A stretch of DNA of 64,000 nucleotides from DSYU01 sp963827605 (GCA_963827605.1 CAWHBK010000001.1:1922001-1986000); one strand, 5' to 3'; positions 36,368 through 46,271 are shown, numbered from the stretch's first letter. Translations and numbers: made by a program. Notes: generated by a model not told the origin, from the sequence alone.

Positions 36368-38678
36368 AGTACGGAAAATCTATCCCGGTATCCAAAGGTA
36401 CGCGCCCGTAATCAAAGAAAAGGGTGATCCATACTCCGCAAAACAGGAGAAAAGCGGCGGCTCCGCATAGAATTGCGAGAACCGTGTATCCAAAGCGTAT
36501 CATCGGGGAACCATAGACAAATTCTACGGAATTCATTCCTTTCGTCAACGAGACAGCCTTGAAGGCCAGGTATGCGCGCTCAATGGTTTTTGACTCACCG
36601 TTGACTGTCACTCGCCAATCGGGATGATACGAATCGCTATACACCAGCCAGGCCTTATCTTGCTCCAAATCGATATCTACCCTTATCCGATTGGATGAAA
36701 AACTGGACACCTGAATGTTCGCTTTTGGAGCCGGATTGTTCAAAGAAGTCTTTTCTTGCGAATACGCATTACTAAGAACCAAAAGATTGGAAAAGTCATC
36801 CGTATGCTTAATCACCGATAACGCTTCTGGATTGGTGGGCTGAACAACTACATCCGATACCACGCGCAGCTTTGGAAAATCGCAGCCGAAGATTTGTTTC
36901 AGCCCGCTGGGTGCGTTTTCGTTGGAGGTGAGAACCAGGTTATTCTCAACCATTGGCAGCAGGCTGGATGAAAAAACCTCAAATTTTTCATTTGCGCGCA
37001 CCGCTTCCGGAATGCAGCGATCGAATTGAAGATAGGATTCCGTAACATAGGGGTTCACCGCCTGGAATATGGAAGCAGACTCAATCGCCTGTAAGAGCTT
37101 ATTATCCTGGGGGGCCATCAAGCGTTTGTCTTGATAATCCAACCGCTGAAGGGCTGGTAAGGACAGGGTCTGTTCTCCGGAAATATGGAGATACGTCCGG
37201 ATCTTCTTTTCGTAGTTATAGCGGTACAACCCGAGGTCCAGCACGGTTAAGGCCAGCAGCCCAAGCGCGAACAGGGTCGGGGCGGAAAATCGGCCAATTG
37301 AAAAATTTTTGTTCCTGCCACAAATCAGGGCTGCCAGCACAATCAGGGAAAGATACCCTGCCACCCTGATTAGGAAAATTTTAAAATCCAGCGTGTATTC
37401 TCCGGGATTGGCCAAGATTTCCAGGTAACCGGTTTGCGAAGCGGTAGTTCCCGGGCTCGTCATTGCACCGAAGATATCCACCGCAAGGGCAAAACCAAGC
37501 AGGCTTAGCCCAATTTTTTTCCACTGGGCGCTGGATAAATCCGCATCTAGCCCAAACCCGGCAGCCAGAATCAGGAAGGTTCGGAAAGGAACCATTCCGA
37601 GAATTGCGATATAGCGGGTAATATCGATGTATGGTAAGAAGTATGCGGCAAAAGAAAAATATCCTCTGAGCGAAATCGCATACAGAAAAACTGCCGCGGC
37701 CAGAACCGCGTACCAGAGCCTTCTTCTTTGGTAGAGGACTGCGCCAATCACCCCTGCCAAAGGAACCAGGCCGATATAAAAAATATATTCATATCCTTCG
37801 GTAACATCCAGCGGGATGACTCCGTACAGAAACGAAACAGCCAGCGCCAGCGGGTTCCAGGATTTCCAGTGGGTAAGGAAATCGGAAATCGGAACAAAGA
37901 GATTGGCGCCGCGTCCCTCGCGGATAATATCGACGCCTTTGCTGAAGGTACTGAAATAGATTAGAAAAACCAGCGATAGGACCAGCAAGCTGGCGAAAGC
38001 AATCAGGCTGCGCCGCGAAAATGTGAAGAGTGCGCGCACCGCTTTGAGATCGGAAAGGATCAAAACCAATGAGAAAATGGCAATGCTGTAAAACGCGATA
38101 ATCAGTGGGTAAAATGCGCTGCCAGGAACGGAAAAAAGAACCGTAATACCCGATAGCCACAGAAAAACGGTCGATTTCCGCTGAAAAAACAGCACAATCC
38201 AGAATAGAGTCAGTGGTAGAAGATAGGTGATGCGAAAATTGAACTGCGCCTGCCGGTACAGTGAAAAAGTTGCCATGAACGCAAGACACGTCAGGAGAAC
38301 GGTCATCCTCTTTCGGAAAATTTGGTTTCCCAGAAGATACATTCCAAAAACGGCAATGAGCTGTTCTCCAAACAAAGAGGCTTTGAACAGAAGCAAAATA
38401 TTTTGGATTCGAAATAAAACCCCAACGCCGATGAAAAATATATTGACGATCGATAGGGCAGCCAACCAAAAATAATCGGGAATCCCGTATGAAGAATAGG
38501 GCAGCCACAGCGGTAACGTGCCATGAAAATAGACCGCGTTATAGGTGATTGCGAATTCCTCATACGGCATATTGAAGGTATCCCAGGTGACCGGTGTGCT
38601 CCCGGCCAGGAGTGGAATATTCATTGCGGTTAGAAGAGCAATGATGATCAGCAGATCAGGCTTAAAGGATCGTTTCAT
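36366..38678 (-). CDS. YfhO-type multi-pass membrane protein
   Basis: 770 residues, about twelve to fourteen membrane helices, then a C-terminal outer beta-rich domain and a final helix. The late motif 'YSDSYHPDWRVTVNGESK' followed by 'AYLAFKAVSLTKGMNSVEF' is the YfhO/GT-C signature. YfhO proteins are thought to transfer sugars to teichoic acids or lipids. It is the last gene of the minus-strand sugar operon: its ATG overlaps the stop of the epimerase gene by four bases. Confidence 0.8.
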   Translation of the reverse strand: MKRSFKPDLLIIIALLTAMNIPLLAGSTPVTWDTFNMPYEEFAITYNAVYFHGTLPLWLPYSSYGIPDYFWLAALSIVNIFFIGVGVLFRIQNILLLFKASLFGEQLIAVFGMYLLGNQIFRKRMTVLLTCLAFMATFSLYRQAQFNFRITYLLPLTLFWIVLFFQRKSTVFLWLSGITVLFSVPGSAFYPLIIAFYSIAIFSLVLILSDLKAVRALFTFSRRSLIAFASLLVLSLVFLIYFSTFSKGVDIIREGRGANLFVPISDFLTHWKSWNPLALAVSFLYGVIPLDVTEGYEYIFYIGLVPLAGVIGAVLYQRRRLWYAVLAAAVFLYAISLRGYFSFAAYFLPYIDITRYIAILGMVPFRTFLILAAGFGLDADLSSAQWKKIGLSLLGFALAVDIFGAMTSPGTTASQTGYLEILANPGEYTLDFKIFLIRVAGYLSLIVLAALICGRNKNFSIGRFSAPTLFALGLLALTVLDLGLYRYNYEKKIRTYLHISGEQTLSLPALQRLDYQDKRLMAPQDNKLLQAIESASIFQAVNPYVTESYLQFDRCIPEAVRANEKFEVFSSSLLPMVENNLVLTSNENAPSGLKQIFGCDFPKLRVVSDVVVQPTNPEALSVIKHTDDFSNLLVLSNAYSQEKTSLNNPAPKANIQVSSFSSNRIRVDIDLEQDKAWLVYSDSYHPDWRVTVNGESKTIERAYLAFKAVSLTKGMNSVEFVYGSPMIRFGYTVLAILCGAAAFLLFCGVWITLFFDYGRVPLDTGIDFPY

Positions 38679-39643
38679 TTTGGGACATCGGGATGGTTCG
38701 TGTAGAAGTCTATGATTTCCGGGCAGGATATAAACCAGTTTACGGTCTGTTGAAATCCGTCGGCGAACGAATATGCCGGTTCCCAGCCCAGGTCTTTGGA
38801 AATTCTCGCGTGGTCAGCAACCCAAACGGATGTGTCCCATTTGCGGTCGTCCATAGTTCCCCACTGCGGTTGGATGGGTATCGACAGGCTCCGGCGGGTC
38901 TGTTCTACCACTTGCTCCAGGTTTGTTTGCAGGCCAGTACCAATGTTGTAGACTTTGCCGGCAATCGTTGTGGGGTGTTGAGCAGCCAGCAGGTAAGCGT
39001 TCAGCACATCTTCCACATATATAAAATCGCGCGCCACTTGCGGATTAACGAGGGGAGGCAAGCGGCCCTGCAAGCCTTCAATAATCATGGTTGGGATCAG
39101 GCGAGTGGGCTCTTCAAATGGTCCGTAAACAGAATACAAGCGCAACGTGGCCAGATTCAGGTTCTTCGAACGAGTAATAGCATGGCAGTAGTGCGTAGCG
39201 GCGGCTTTGCTTACCGCGTAAGAACTGTTTGGTTCAAGGCATTCATTTTCATTCGGCGCGTGATCTTTAAAACCATACTCCGAGGATGAGCCCGTGTTAA
39301 GAAAAACCTCAAAACCCACCGCCGCGCAGGCGTCTAATAAATTCACGGTTGCCATCAGGTTGGTTTCGATCATCTGGCGCAGGCTGGTCTGGGATGAATA
39401 GGCCCCAAAGGCAGCCAGATGAAAGACCCAATCGGGCTGAACGGCTGCGACTTCTGCGCGGACCTGATCCGGATCGCCAAGGTCCAGAAGATGGAGCTTG
39501 CACTGCGCCGAAATGCCGTTTAACCGCCAGGGAGCATATCCCTGCCGAAGAAATAAATGGATCTCGTGGCCTTCCAGGATCAGCCTGCGCGCCAGGTTTG
39601 CGCCGACAAATCCGCTGGCCCCCGTGAGAAGTACCCGCTTCAT
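38675..39643 (-). CDS. NAD-dependent nucleotide-sugar epimerase/dehydratase
   Basis: 322 residues, extended SDR family. The start ATG 39643 places 'KRVLLTGASGFVGANLARRL' (GxxGxxG Rossmann motif) at the N-terminus. The catalytic Tyr-Lys pair lies in 'SSYAVSKAAATHYC', with 'NTGSSSEYG' before it. It probably epimerises or reduces an NDP-sugar for the surface glycan made by this operon. It overlaps the upstream methyltransferase stop and the downstream YfhO start by four bases each, so all three are coupled. A longer frame to 39754 is not conserved. Confidence 0.85.
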   Translation of the reverse strand: MKRVLLTGASGFVGANLARRLILEGHEIHLFLRQGYAPWRLNGISAQCKLHLLDLGDPDQVRAEVAAVQPDWVFHLAAFGAYSSQTSLRQMIETNLMATVNLLDACAAVGFEVFLNTGSSSEYGFKDHAPNENECLEPNSSYAVSKAAATHYCHAITRSKNLNLATLRLYSVYGPFEEPTRLIPTMIIEGLQGRLPPLVNPQVARDFIYVEDVLNAYLLAAQHPTTIAGKVYNIGTGLQTNLEQVVEQTRRSLSIPIQPQWGTMDDRKWDTSVWVADHARISKDLGWEPAYSFADGFQQTVNWFISCPEIIDFYTNHPDVPK

Positions 39644-40365
39644 AGCGAGGCTGCTCGCTCGGCTACCAGGACAACCACTGAACAGGCCAGGTCGCGCAAG
39701 AGGGGGGTATGTTCGATGACTGGTTCCACCTTCTTGGTAAATTTGGCCGCCCAATCCGGGCAGAACATGGGAACAAAACCGGCGAATGTATGCGAGGTAA
39801 CCTGTCCGCCAGATTCACGGATCCATTTGTGAAACTGGAAGGAATTGTAGGATTTTTCTCCATGCGCCCGGTGGTACGGTGAAATCTTCTCGATCACCTT
39901 TAAACCCAGGTTATTGCCGTTTGGCTCATGGATCAAAATGGTGGGCGCCAGGCGGAAAGCCTCCCGGATCATATCGCGCGGATCTTGATCGTGATGCAGG
40001 ATGCTTTGGATCAGAACCAGGTCAAAACTGTTATCGGACCAGGGCAGGTGATGCGCATCGCCAATCAGGAAACAGATCGGCCGTTTCCCCTTGTTATTGT
40101 TGGCCGATTTGATTGCCTGTTCCGCGGCATCGACTCCCACCATACTGTGGGGTTTCCCGGCGTCCCAAAAATGCAGCGTAAAGTGACCATCCCCACAGCC
40201 CATATCCAGAATTCGGCGGTTTTCAAAACATCCAGTTTGAAGAATAAGGTCCGCGGTCCGCTGCGTTGCAAGGCGGCTGCTCAACCGCATGCTCGTCGTA
40301 TAAACATATCCGCCATGATTCAGAACATCCTGGTCAAAAACATCCACTCTTGGGCTTTGGGGCAT
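39640..40365 (-). CDS. class I SAM-dependent methyltransferase
   Basis: 241 residues. Motif I 'ILDMGCGDGHFTLHFWD', 'MVGVDAAEQAIKSA' and motif IV-like 'NSFDLVLIQSILHHD' define a methyltransferase-11 fold. The C-terminal part ('HRAHGEKSYNSFQFHKWI') is long. It probably methylates a sugar or lipid intermediate. It follows the next methyltransferase gene by 15 bases and overlaps the epimerase start. Confidence 0.82.
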   Translation of the reverse strand: MPQSPRVDVFDQDVLNHGGYVYTTSMRLSSRLATQRTADLILQTGCFENRRILDMGCGDGHFTLHFWDAGKPHSMVGVDAAEQAIKSANNNKGKRPICFLIGDAHHLPWSDNSFDLVLIQSILHHDQDPRDMIREAFRLAPTILIHEPNGNNLGLKVIEKISPYHRAHGEKSYNSFQFHKWIRESGGQVTSHTFAGFVPMFCPDWAAKFTKKVEPVIEHTPLLRDLACSVVVLVAERAASL

Positions 40366-40380
40366 CCTGTGCTCCTTGGA

Positions 40381-41316
40381 TTAAGGCTTTTGTGCGATTA
40401 GATATAAATTTCCCAGACGGACCGGAAGCTTCGCCCGGCCCACCGGATTGTCCGACAGCAGAGAAAGAAATGCTGCTTTTATCTTTTTGGGGAGAGGAAG
40501 AAGCTGCAGGAGGTAGCGAATGGTATAGATGTTTGTCGCCGAACCAGTCTCGCGCGGCGTAAAGCCGTGTGCTTGAAAGATTTTCCCAATCGTGGTTTTG
40601 CTGTACAGATAGGTATGCTCAATATCAATGATTGGGCTGCGCTCGCCAAGCAGACGGGCGGAAAGTGCCTGTACATCATGGTTCAAGCACAAAATGCCGC
40701 CGCCGGGTTTTAAAGCTTTGCAGCACTCATCCAGCAGCATCCCAGGGTCCGCGATATGGTCAAAAACCTGAAACATACAAATCAAGTCAAACCGGTCGGG
40801 GGCTAAAAGACCGGGTCGCAATATATCACAGATGATATTGGGCCTGACGCTCGCTGGGCTTTTTTCAACCGCCTGTTGGCTGGGCTCAATGCCGGCGACA
40901 TCCGAAAAGCCATGCTTCAGCGCTTTCTCTAAGAAAAACCCGCTTCCGCAGCCAATCTCCAACAGGGCCCGGTCTTGAGCGCCGGTTGGGTTCGTTTTGA
41001 ATAAAACCTGCATCGCCCGGTCAAGATAGCGTGCGTAACTTTCGATGAGGTTCGGGACTTCCTGGTCGTACGTCTGGATGCTTTTCGCGTAAAGTTTCGC
41101 CATGCTTTCCTGGTCAATCATCGGGTCTGAGCGTACCAACCCGCACCCCAGGCAGCGCACCATCCGGTAATGGATCTTATCCGGTACCCGGCGGGCTGAA
41201 AATACTGCCGGGTTCAGGTCTTGCGGCGAAAAGTTTGCCGGGTAAAGCTCAACCGCAGAATTGGAAGCTCCGCAAATTGCGCAACGGGTAGAGATCAGCA
41301 CAGGGTCATTATTCAT
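40381..41316 (-). CDS. SAM methyltransferase with N-terminal zinc ribbon (sugar C-methyltransferase type)
   Basis: 311 residues. Two CxxC pairs at the start ('CAICGAS', 'CLGCGLV') form the zinc ribbon found before many deoxysugar C-methyltransferases and related enzymes. The methyltransferase core has 'LLEIGCGSGFFLEKAL' and 'FDLICMFQVFDHI'. ATG 41316 overlaps the GT2 gene by eight bases; a TTG at 41331 is an alternative start. Its role is probably methylation or modification of an NDP-sugar or lipid-linked glycan. Confidence 0.8.
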   Translation of the reverse strand: MNNDPVLISTRCAICGASNSAVELYPANFSPQDLNPAVFSARRVPDKIHYRMVRCLGCGLVRSDPMIDQESMAKLYAKSIQTYDQEVPNLIESYARYLDRAMQVLFKTNPTGAQDRALLEIGCGSGFFLEKALKHGFSDVAGIEPSQQAVEKSPASVRPNIICDILRPGLLAPDRFDLICMFQVFDHIADPGMLLDECCKALKPGGGILCLNHDVQALSARLLGERSPIIDIEHTYLYSKTTIGKIFQAHGFTPRETGSATNIYTIRYLLQLLPLPKKIKAAFLSLLSDNPVGRAKLPVRLGNLYLIAQKP

Positions 41317-42355
41317 GATTACTTTCAACAAAGGGTTCTGCTTCTAGAGGGTGATTATTTACCCCGTGCTGCACCGGTGCGGTATTTCTCTCGCCTGGGT
41401 GATTAAGAATACTCTCAACAACAAAGGGGGGCCTGCGTTTTACCTCGTCGTAAATATGCTCCAGGTAAGAGCCAATAATCGCCAGGCATAACAACTGTAT
41501 TCCTCCCAAGAAAAGGATCAAAACAATCAGGGTGGTAAAACCGGAAGGACTCATCCAGGGGAACAGCAGCCGCAAGGTAATCTGCACTACCGAGCCAATC
41601 ACAGCGATGGCAACTGTGAGCAGGGCTAACCACGAAATCGCGCTGAGCGGTACGTAGGAAAAGGAGAAAATCGCCTTTTTCGCCCAGCCAACATTTTTGA
41701 GAAAAGAATTGGTTGTTCTGCCAAACATGCGCTCAGGGCGCACATACGGAACCCCGATTTGCTGGAAGCCTGCCCAGGCGCGCAGCCCGCGTAAAAAACG
41801 ATTGTTCTCGGGTAAGGCATTCAACACGTCCACCACCTGCCGGTCAATGAGGGAAAAATCACCCGCATCGAGTGGAATATTGACATAGGAAACGGCCTTG
41901 AACAGCCGGTAAAAGCTTTTATAAGCGAACTGCATGAGGGCCGGCGCTTCTCGTTTTACGCGGATCCCGTATACCACGGCATATCCCTCCTGCCACTTGT
42001 GGAAGAAAGGCTCAATCATCTCGGGTGGGTCCTGTAAGTCGCCGTCAAGCTGGATCACCGCATCACCGGTGGCGATTTTCATCCCGCTGGTGAAGGCATT
42101 CTGCGACCCAAAATTCCGCGAGTGATTGATGACCACGACATTTTTATCCTGCTCGGCCAGCTCAGCCAGCACATCTCGCGCATTATCCGGGCTGCAGTCG
42201 TTCACAAAAATGATTTCGTAATCTACATCCAATTTCTCGAATACGTTTTTCAGCCGGCTGTACATATAAGGGATCGCAGGGCCGTCCCGGTATACTGCGA
42301 TAACCGCGCTAAGTTTTAATCTTTGCCGGAGTTCAGAAACGGTTTTTCTATCCAT
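41309..42355 (-). CDS. GT2 glycosyltransferase, GtrB/DPM1-like, membrane-anchored
   Basis: 348 residues from ATG 42355. The GT2 domain has 'SAVIAVYRDGPAIPYMY', 'DYEIIFVNDCSPDNA', 'SRNFGSQNAFTSGM' and the signature 'VIQLDGDLQDPPEM'. Two membrane helices near the C-terminus complete the GtrB-like plan. Such enzymes load a sugar from UDP/GDP onto polyprenyl phosphate, feeding GT-C enzymes such as the YfhO protein of the same operon. It starts 20 bases after the transketolase C gene. Confidence 0.88.
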   Translation of the reverse strand: MDRKTVSELRQRLKLSAVIAVYRDGPAIPYMYSRLKNVFEKLDVDYEIIFVNDCSPDNARDVLAELAEQDKNVVVINHSRNFGSQNAFTSGMKIATGDAVIQLDGDLQDPPEMIEPFFHKWQEGYAVVYGIRVKREAPALMQFAYKSFYRLFKAVSYVNIPLDAGDFSLIDRQVVDVLNALPENNRFLRGLRAWAGFQQIGVPYVRPERMFGRTTNSFLKNVGWAKKAIFSFSYVPLSAISWLALLTVAIAVIGSVVQITLRLLFPWMSPSGFTTLIVLILFLGGIQLLCLAIIGSYLEHIYDEVKRRPPFVVESILNHPGERNTAPVQHGVNNHPLEAEPFVESNHE

Positions 42356-42375
42356 TAACGATCCTATGATCTTTC

Positions 42376-43306
42376 TTAGATGGCACGCTTCTCCATCAAA
42401 CGGATGGATGTATCGACCAGTGCTTCGCTTGAGATCCCATGGCGGTGGTACAGGTATTCCTGCGAACCGGTTTGACCATCCGGCGTGCACCTTACGCCGC
42501 AGCGGACAAGCATGCAATCGTAGTTCTGCTCCGCAATAAATTCCGCAACCAGCGAACCGAGCCCGCCATTAATATAATGCGCTTCCACCGAAATGATCCG
42601 GCTGAAGCCGGGCAGGGTTTGCGCCAAAATTTTCAATGGCGGCGGGTTGATTGATGAGGCAATCATCAATGTACAGCGAATTCCACGGGAAGCCAGGCAG
42701 TCGATTGCTTTCACCACTTCACTGGCAATCGATCCCAGGCTGATGAATAGAATATCCTTGCCATCACCAATCAATTGTGCCTCGCCAACCTCAAAGGCTC
42801 CCTCCAAACCCGGGATGGTTGTTATCTCATCTTTGCCCAGCCGGATATAAGCCGGTCCAGGCATATCCCAGGTTTTGTAGAAGATGGAACTGGCCTGCTG
42901 GTAATCCGCCGGCGCAAAAATAGAGATCCCCGGTTGAACCCGTAAAACGCCAACATCATCAATCCCATAGTGGCTGATGCCATCATGGGCATATTCAAAG
43001 CCGCCGCCTGCTCCTACGATGCGTACCGGCAGCTTGTGATAGATGGGACCGTTGCGGATAAACTCGTACGGGCGTAAAACAGCGAACGGAGTGATGGAAT
43101 AAACATAGGGGATCATTCCTGCTTCTGCTAAACCGGTGGCGATCCCAACCATATTTTGTTCTGCTACGCCAACGTTAATACAACCGGTCGGGGAACTTTT
43201 GGATAAAGGGTTCCATCAACAGGAAGCCCAGGTCGCCGGTGAGCAGCATAACTCGGTTATCCTGTTCCGCCAGACTGGTAATTGCTGAAATGAAGGCTTT
43301 TCTCAT
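42376..43306 (-). CDS. transketolase C-terminal subunit (one frameshift)
   Basis: About 309 residues: Pyr and C-terminal domains of a split transketolase. ATG 43306 with GGAG upstream opens 'RKAFISAITSLAEQDNRVML'. One extra base at about 43182 breaks 'FPDRCINVGVAEQNMVG', which contains the Glu that activates thiamine diphosphate. The rest reads through 'HDGISHYGIDDVGVLR' to 42376. The N-terminal subunit gene lies 79 bases upstream. Split transketolases inside glycan clusters usually make unusual sugar skeletons by two-carbon transfer. Confidence 0.85.
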
Positions 43307-43385
43307 TAAATCTCCATCCTGATGCTGCGAACAGCCCGATTGGTCTACGGAGTTTCGCTTTCCTGAAGGGACATAAGAGGAGTTT

Positions 43386-44192
43386 CTATTGAGCTGACAT
43401 GATTTCGAGTACGGCCTGTTGGTACTCTTCACTGGATAATGGCATGTAGTGCCATTTGATTTGTTTTTCCATGAATGACACGCCTTTTCCAAACACAGTA
43501 TGCGCAATAAGAACGTGGGGCTGACCGGAGGTTGTGTCCAGGTCCTCAAGAACGCGCGTCATTTCCTCTACATTATTGCCATCCACTTCATGGACGTCCC
43601 ACTGAAAAGCACGCCATTTTTCGGCCATTGGATGAAGATCCATCACATCCCGCGTATATCCCATTGCCTGCTGCCCGTTCAAATCAACGATCGCGACCAG
43701 GTTCGACAAATGCCGGTGCGCGGCAAACATGACCGCTTCCCAGACGGAACCTTCATTACATTCCGCGTCGCTGATCACGACAAAAGCCCGCCGGCTGGAT
43801 TGCTGGACACGGGCGGCCAGGGCGCACCCGGCGCCAATCGATAACCCTTGCCCCAATGATCCGGATGCAAAGTCAATTCCAGGTACGGAAAATTCAGGGT
43901 GAACACCAAGGTAAGTTTGATCAGAACAAAAATTATTGAGCTGCTCTGCCGAAAGGATTCCTAAGCAATGGAGAACAGCATACAATGCCATGGCAGTATG
44001 ACCATTCGAAAGGATAAAACGGTCCCTGTCATTTTCATTGGCGGGATCTCTCTGGATAATATTCCCGTAAAGTGCAACGAGAATATCCACTACGGAAAGG
44101 GCAGACCCAATATGTCCAACATGCGCCCGATTTGCCTGCTCGACAATGGTTCGTCGCGCTGACCTGGAATTAAGATGCTGACCAGGTGTCAT
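43386..44192 (-). CDS. transketolase N-terminal subunit (TPP-binding)
   Basis: 268 residues. 'RANRAHVGHIGSALSVVDIL', 'DRFILSNGHTAMALYA', 'FASGSLGQGLSIGAGCALA' and the thiamine-diphosphate/Mg motif 'VISDAECNEGSVWEA' through 'VAIVDLNGQQ' identify the PP domain. The usual GDG of the TPP motif reads SDA. First gene of the minus-strand sugar operon, preceded by a TATAAT at 44272-44277. Confidence 0.88.
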   Translation of the reverse strand: MTPGQHLNSRSARRTIVEQANRAHVGHIGSALSVVDILVALYGNIIQRDPANENDRDRFILSNGHTAMALYAVLHCLGILSAEQLNNFCSDQTYLGVHPEFSVPGIDFASGSLGQGLSIGAGCALAARVQQSSRRAFVVISDAECNEGSVWEAVMFAAHRHLSNLVAIVDLNGQQAMGYTRDVMDLHPMAEKWRAFQWDVHEVDGNNVEEMTRVLEDLDTTSGQPHVLIAHTVFGKGVSFMEKQIKWHYMPLSSEEYQQAVLEIMSAQ

Positions 44193-44271
44193 TCGTCCAA
44201 CCTCTTTCTAAAATTCTGTCTTTATCGGATGGCTTCTTTAGGCTGCGTTTTGGCTGAGAAAATAAGTCTTT

Positions 44272-44277
44272 ATTATA
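44272..44277 (-). promoter_or_regulatory. candidate -10 of the sugar operon
   Basis: TATAAT on the minus strand, 80 bases before the transketolase N start; the -35 region (CTTAAA) is weak. The gene-free stretch 44193-44530 holds only this and the hairpin at 44412-44447. Confidence 0.4.
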
Positions 44278-44411
44278 AGAGATAAACCCTGCTTTTTAAG
44301 CTCCTTTTCTGGCTTTGCTTTCCTGTTAGCTGAAGCCAGCAGCATCGTCCGGTAATACATAGGTAAATTACAGTCTCAGGCGTCGAAACCGCAGGTTCGT
44401 GCTTGAACAGC

Positions 44412-44447
44412 ACAAATAGGCGAGCACGGTATGGCTCGCCTATTTGT
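44412..44447. terminator. 14-base-pair hairpin after the copper oxidase gene
   Basis: Arms 44412-44425 and 44434-44447 pair perfectly around an eight-base loop. It lies about 85 bases past the oxidase stop. A TTTT follows on the plus side; there is no clean T-run on the minus side. Confidence 0.6.
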
Positions 44448-44530
44448 AGTGTCGTTTTGGCTTTTTGAATAGAATTCAATGCACAGGAATTTTCCTGGTA
44501 TTCACCATTCCCTGACACTGCCTGGCATCT

Positions 44531-46114
44531 TCATGGTTTAACATCAATTACGCCGAATGCGCCCAGATAGGCGGCGCGCATGCTGTGATCGACCAGCACA
44601 TACTGACCCGGCTCATTGAATATCAGGTCAAAGACCACCCCCTGCCCAGGCCCGACGCTGTAGGTTGACACCCCACTCAACTTTTGAGACGCATCTCCGC
44701 CGGGGTAAATGTCGGTGAAGATTTCGCCGATGACGTGGAAGGAGCTGGTCAGGTTCGGACCCGCGTCCATAAAGTAGATGCGCACGCGCTGCCCCACTTT
44801 GGCTTGCAGCGGATGATCCCGGTATTGAAAAGCCACCCCATTAAATACCACCCCATCCGGCGCAACACTGAGCATTTTATTCCAGTCCCCGGTGAGCAGG
44901 TTGCCCTTGGCCTGCTGGGTGTACCATTCCGACTGCACAATCACGTAGCTGACGTCCGCGGGGGGCAGCGAATCGTCCGCCGGATCGACCACGATCGCGC
45001 CGTACATGCCCATCGCGATATGTTGTAAAACGGGCGGTGTGCCGCAGTGATAGATAAAAACGCCCGGAACATTCGCTACAAAAGAATACGCCAGCGATTT
45101 ACCCGGATCGACATCCCGATAAGCCATCTTCGGGTTGATTTCGGCAGAATGAAAATCGATGGAATGTTTCATAATGCCCTTGTTGATGTAGGTAATATTG
45201 ACCGTCTGCCCCTGGCGCACGTGGATAATGGGGGCCGGGACCGTACCGTTAAAGGTCCAGGCCTGATATTTAACCCCGCTGGCAATCTCCACCTCTTCAT
45301 CCGTGGTGGTGATGGTGATTGAGACGCTGTCGCCGGTGCCCAGCAGCGGTGGGAGCGTGGGATCGTGGACCTGGGTAACGGGTTCCTTCGACATCAGCTG
45401 GAGGGGTGTAACCGCCGCCGATGCATTCTGAGGCGTGGCGGAAGAGGCTTTCACAGCGCTTTGTAATGTGCCAAAGAAAAACAAAAACGCCAGCAGAATG
45501 CCCAGGATGGCTGCCCCCTGGATTGGCCAGGAAAGGCGGGCCGGGGGATGCTCAAGCACGCCTTGCGGGGCCCATTCCGCCACTTTTCGCCAGCCAGGGT
45601 AGCGCCGTTCGATGTAATAATCTACACTGTACGGGGTGCGGCCCAGCACGCGCTCGAAAATTAGCAGCGCCGCGAAAAGCAGCACATACACCAGGGCCGG
45701 CCCAAGATTGGACACGCCGGTAGCATACGGCCCGCCGAACCCTTCCGCGGTTGACCAGATCAGCAGGCTGAACAGCCCGCCGATGATAAAGGTCCATTTG
45801 CGAGCCAGTCCAAACAGCAGGCCAATGGCAATTAAGGTTTCGATGATGCGGGTTAGCCAGATGAATACTCCGGCGGCCGGCGTTACCAGGTTGATCCACA
45901 GGTTAAACCAGGGCAGCAGCCACTGTGGTTGGCCCAGCGCGGCGTTCTGCAGGTAGCCGACATAATGGTTCGCAAATTCGGGTCGCCAGGTCAGGAAGGC
46001 ATTAATTGTCCAAACCAGGCCAAAGGCTGCCCGTACTGCGCTGACAGCCGCTGAGATCCACAAGGTCTGGTCCTGCCGGTTGGTAGGATCAAGCGTTTCT
46101 TCGCGAGAGACCAT
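44531..46114 (-). CDS. DoxX-fused, NirK-like two-domain copper oxidase
   Basis: 527 residues from ATG 46114, with AAAGGA seven bases upstream. The N-terminal ~165 residues are a DoxX-like four-helix membrane domain ('VRAAFGLVWTINAFLTW'), followed by another helix at about 200-222 and two cupredoxin domains. Type 1 and type 2 copper ligands are present: 'KHSIDFH' (from about residue 317), 'YHCGTPPVLQHIAMGM' and 'VDHSMRAAYLGAFG'. In nitrite reductases the next segment is 'HLIGGH' with the catalytic His; here it reads 'HVIGEI', so that His is missing. It may be a nitrite reductase-like electron-transfer oxidase on the outer membrane face, possibly linked to quinol through DoxX. Confidence 0.82.
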   Translation of the reverse strand: MVSREETLDPTNRQDQTLWISAAVSAVRAAFGLVWTINAFLTWRPEFANHYVGYLQNAALGQPQWLLPWFNLWINLVTPAAGVFIWLTRIIETLIAIGLLFGLARKWTFIIGGLFSLLIWSTAEGFGGPYATGVSNLGPALVYVLLFAALLIFERVLGRTPYSVDYYIERRYPGWRKVAEWAPQGVLEHPPARLSWPIQGAAILGILLAFLFFFGTLQSAVKASSATPQNASAAVTPLQLMSKEPVTQVHDPTLPPLLGTGDSVSITITTTDEEVEIASGVKYQAWTFNGTVPAPIIHVRQGQTVNITYINKGIMKHSIDFHSAEINPKMAYRDVDPGKSLAYSFVANVPGVFIYHCGTPPVLQHIAMGMYGAIVVDPADDSLPPADVSYVIVQSEWYTQQAKGNLLTGDWNKMLSVAPDGVVFNGVAFQYRDHPLQAKVGQRVRIYFMDAGPNLTSSFHVIGEIFTDIYPGGDASQKLSGVSTYSVGPGQGVVFDLIFNEPGQYVLVDHSMRAAYLGAFGVIDVKP

Positions 46115-46271
46115 GCTTTTATCCTTTCTTCCTCCCCCGATATAAAAGGTATGCATTCACGCGGATGGTGTTACCAACCGCATTGTATCCCCCCAGATAT
46201 TTAGTATAAGACGATTTTTATCAGAATTGTTTGCGATAGGACAAATTGAAGTGCAGTATCCGTGAAAATAA

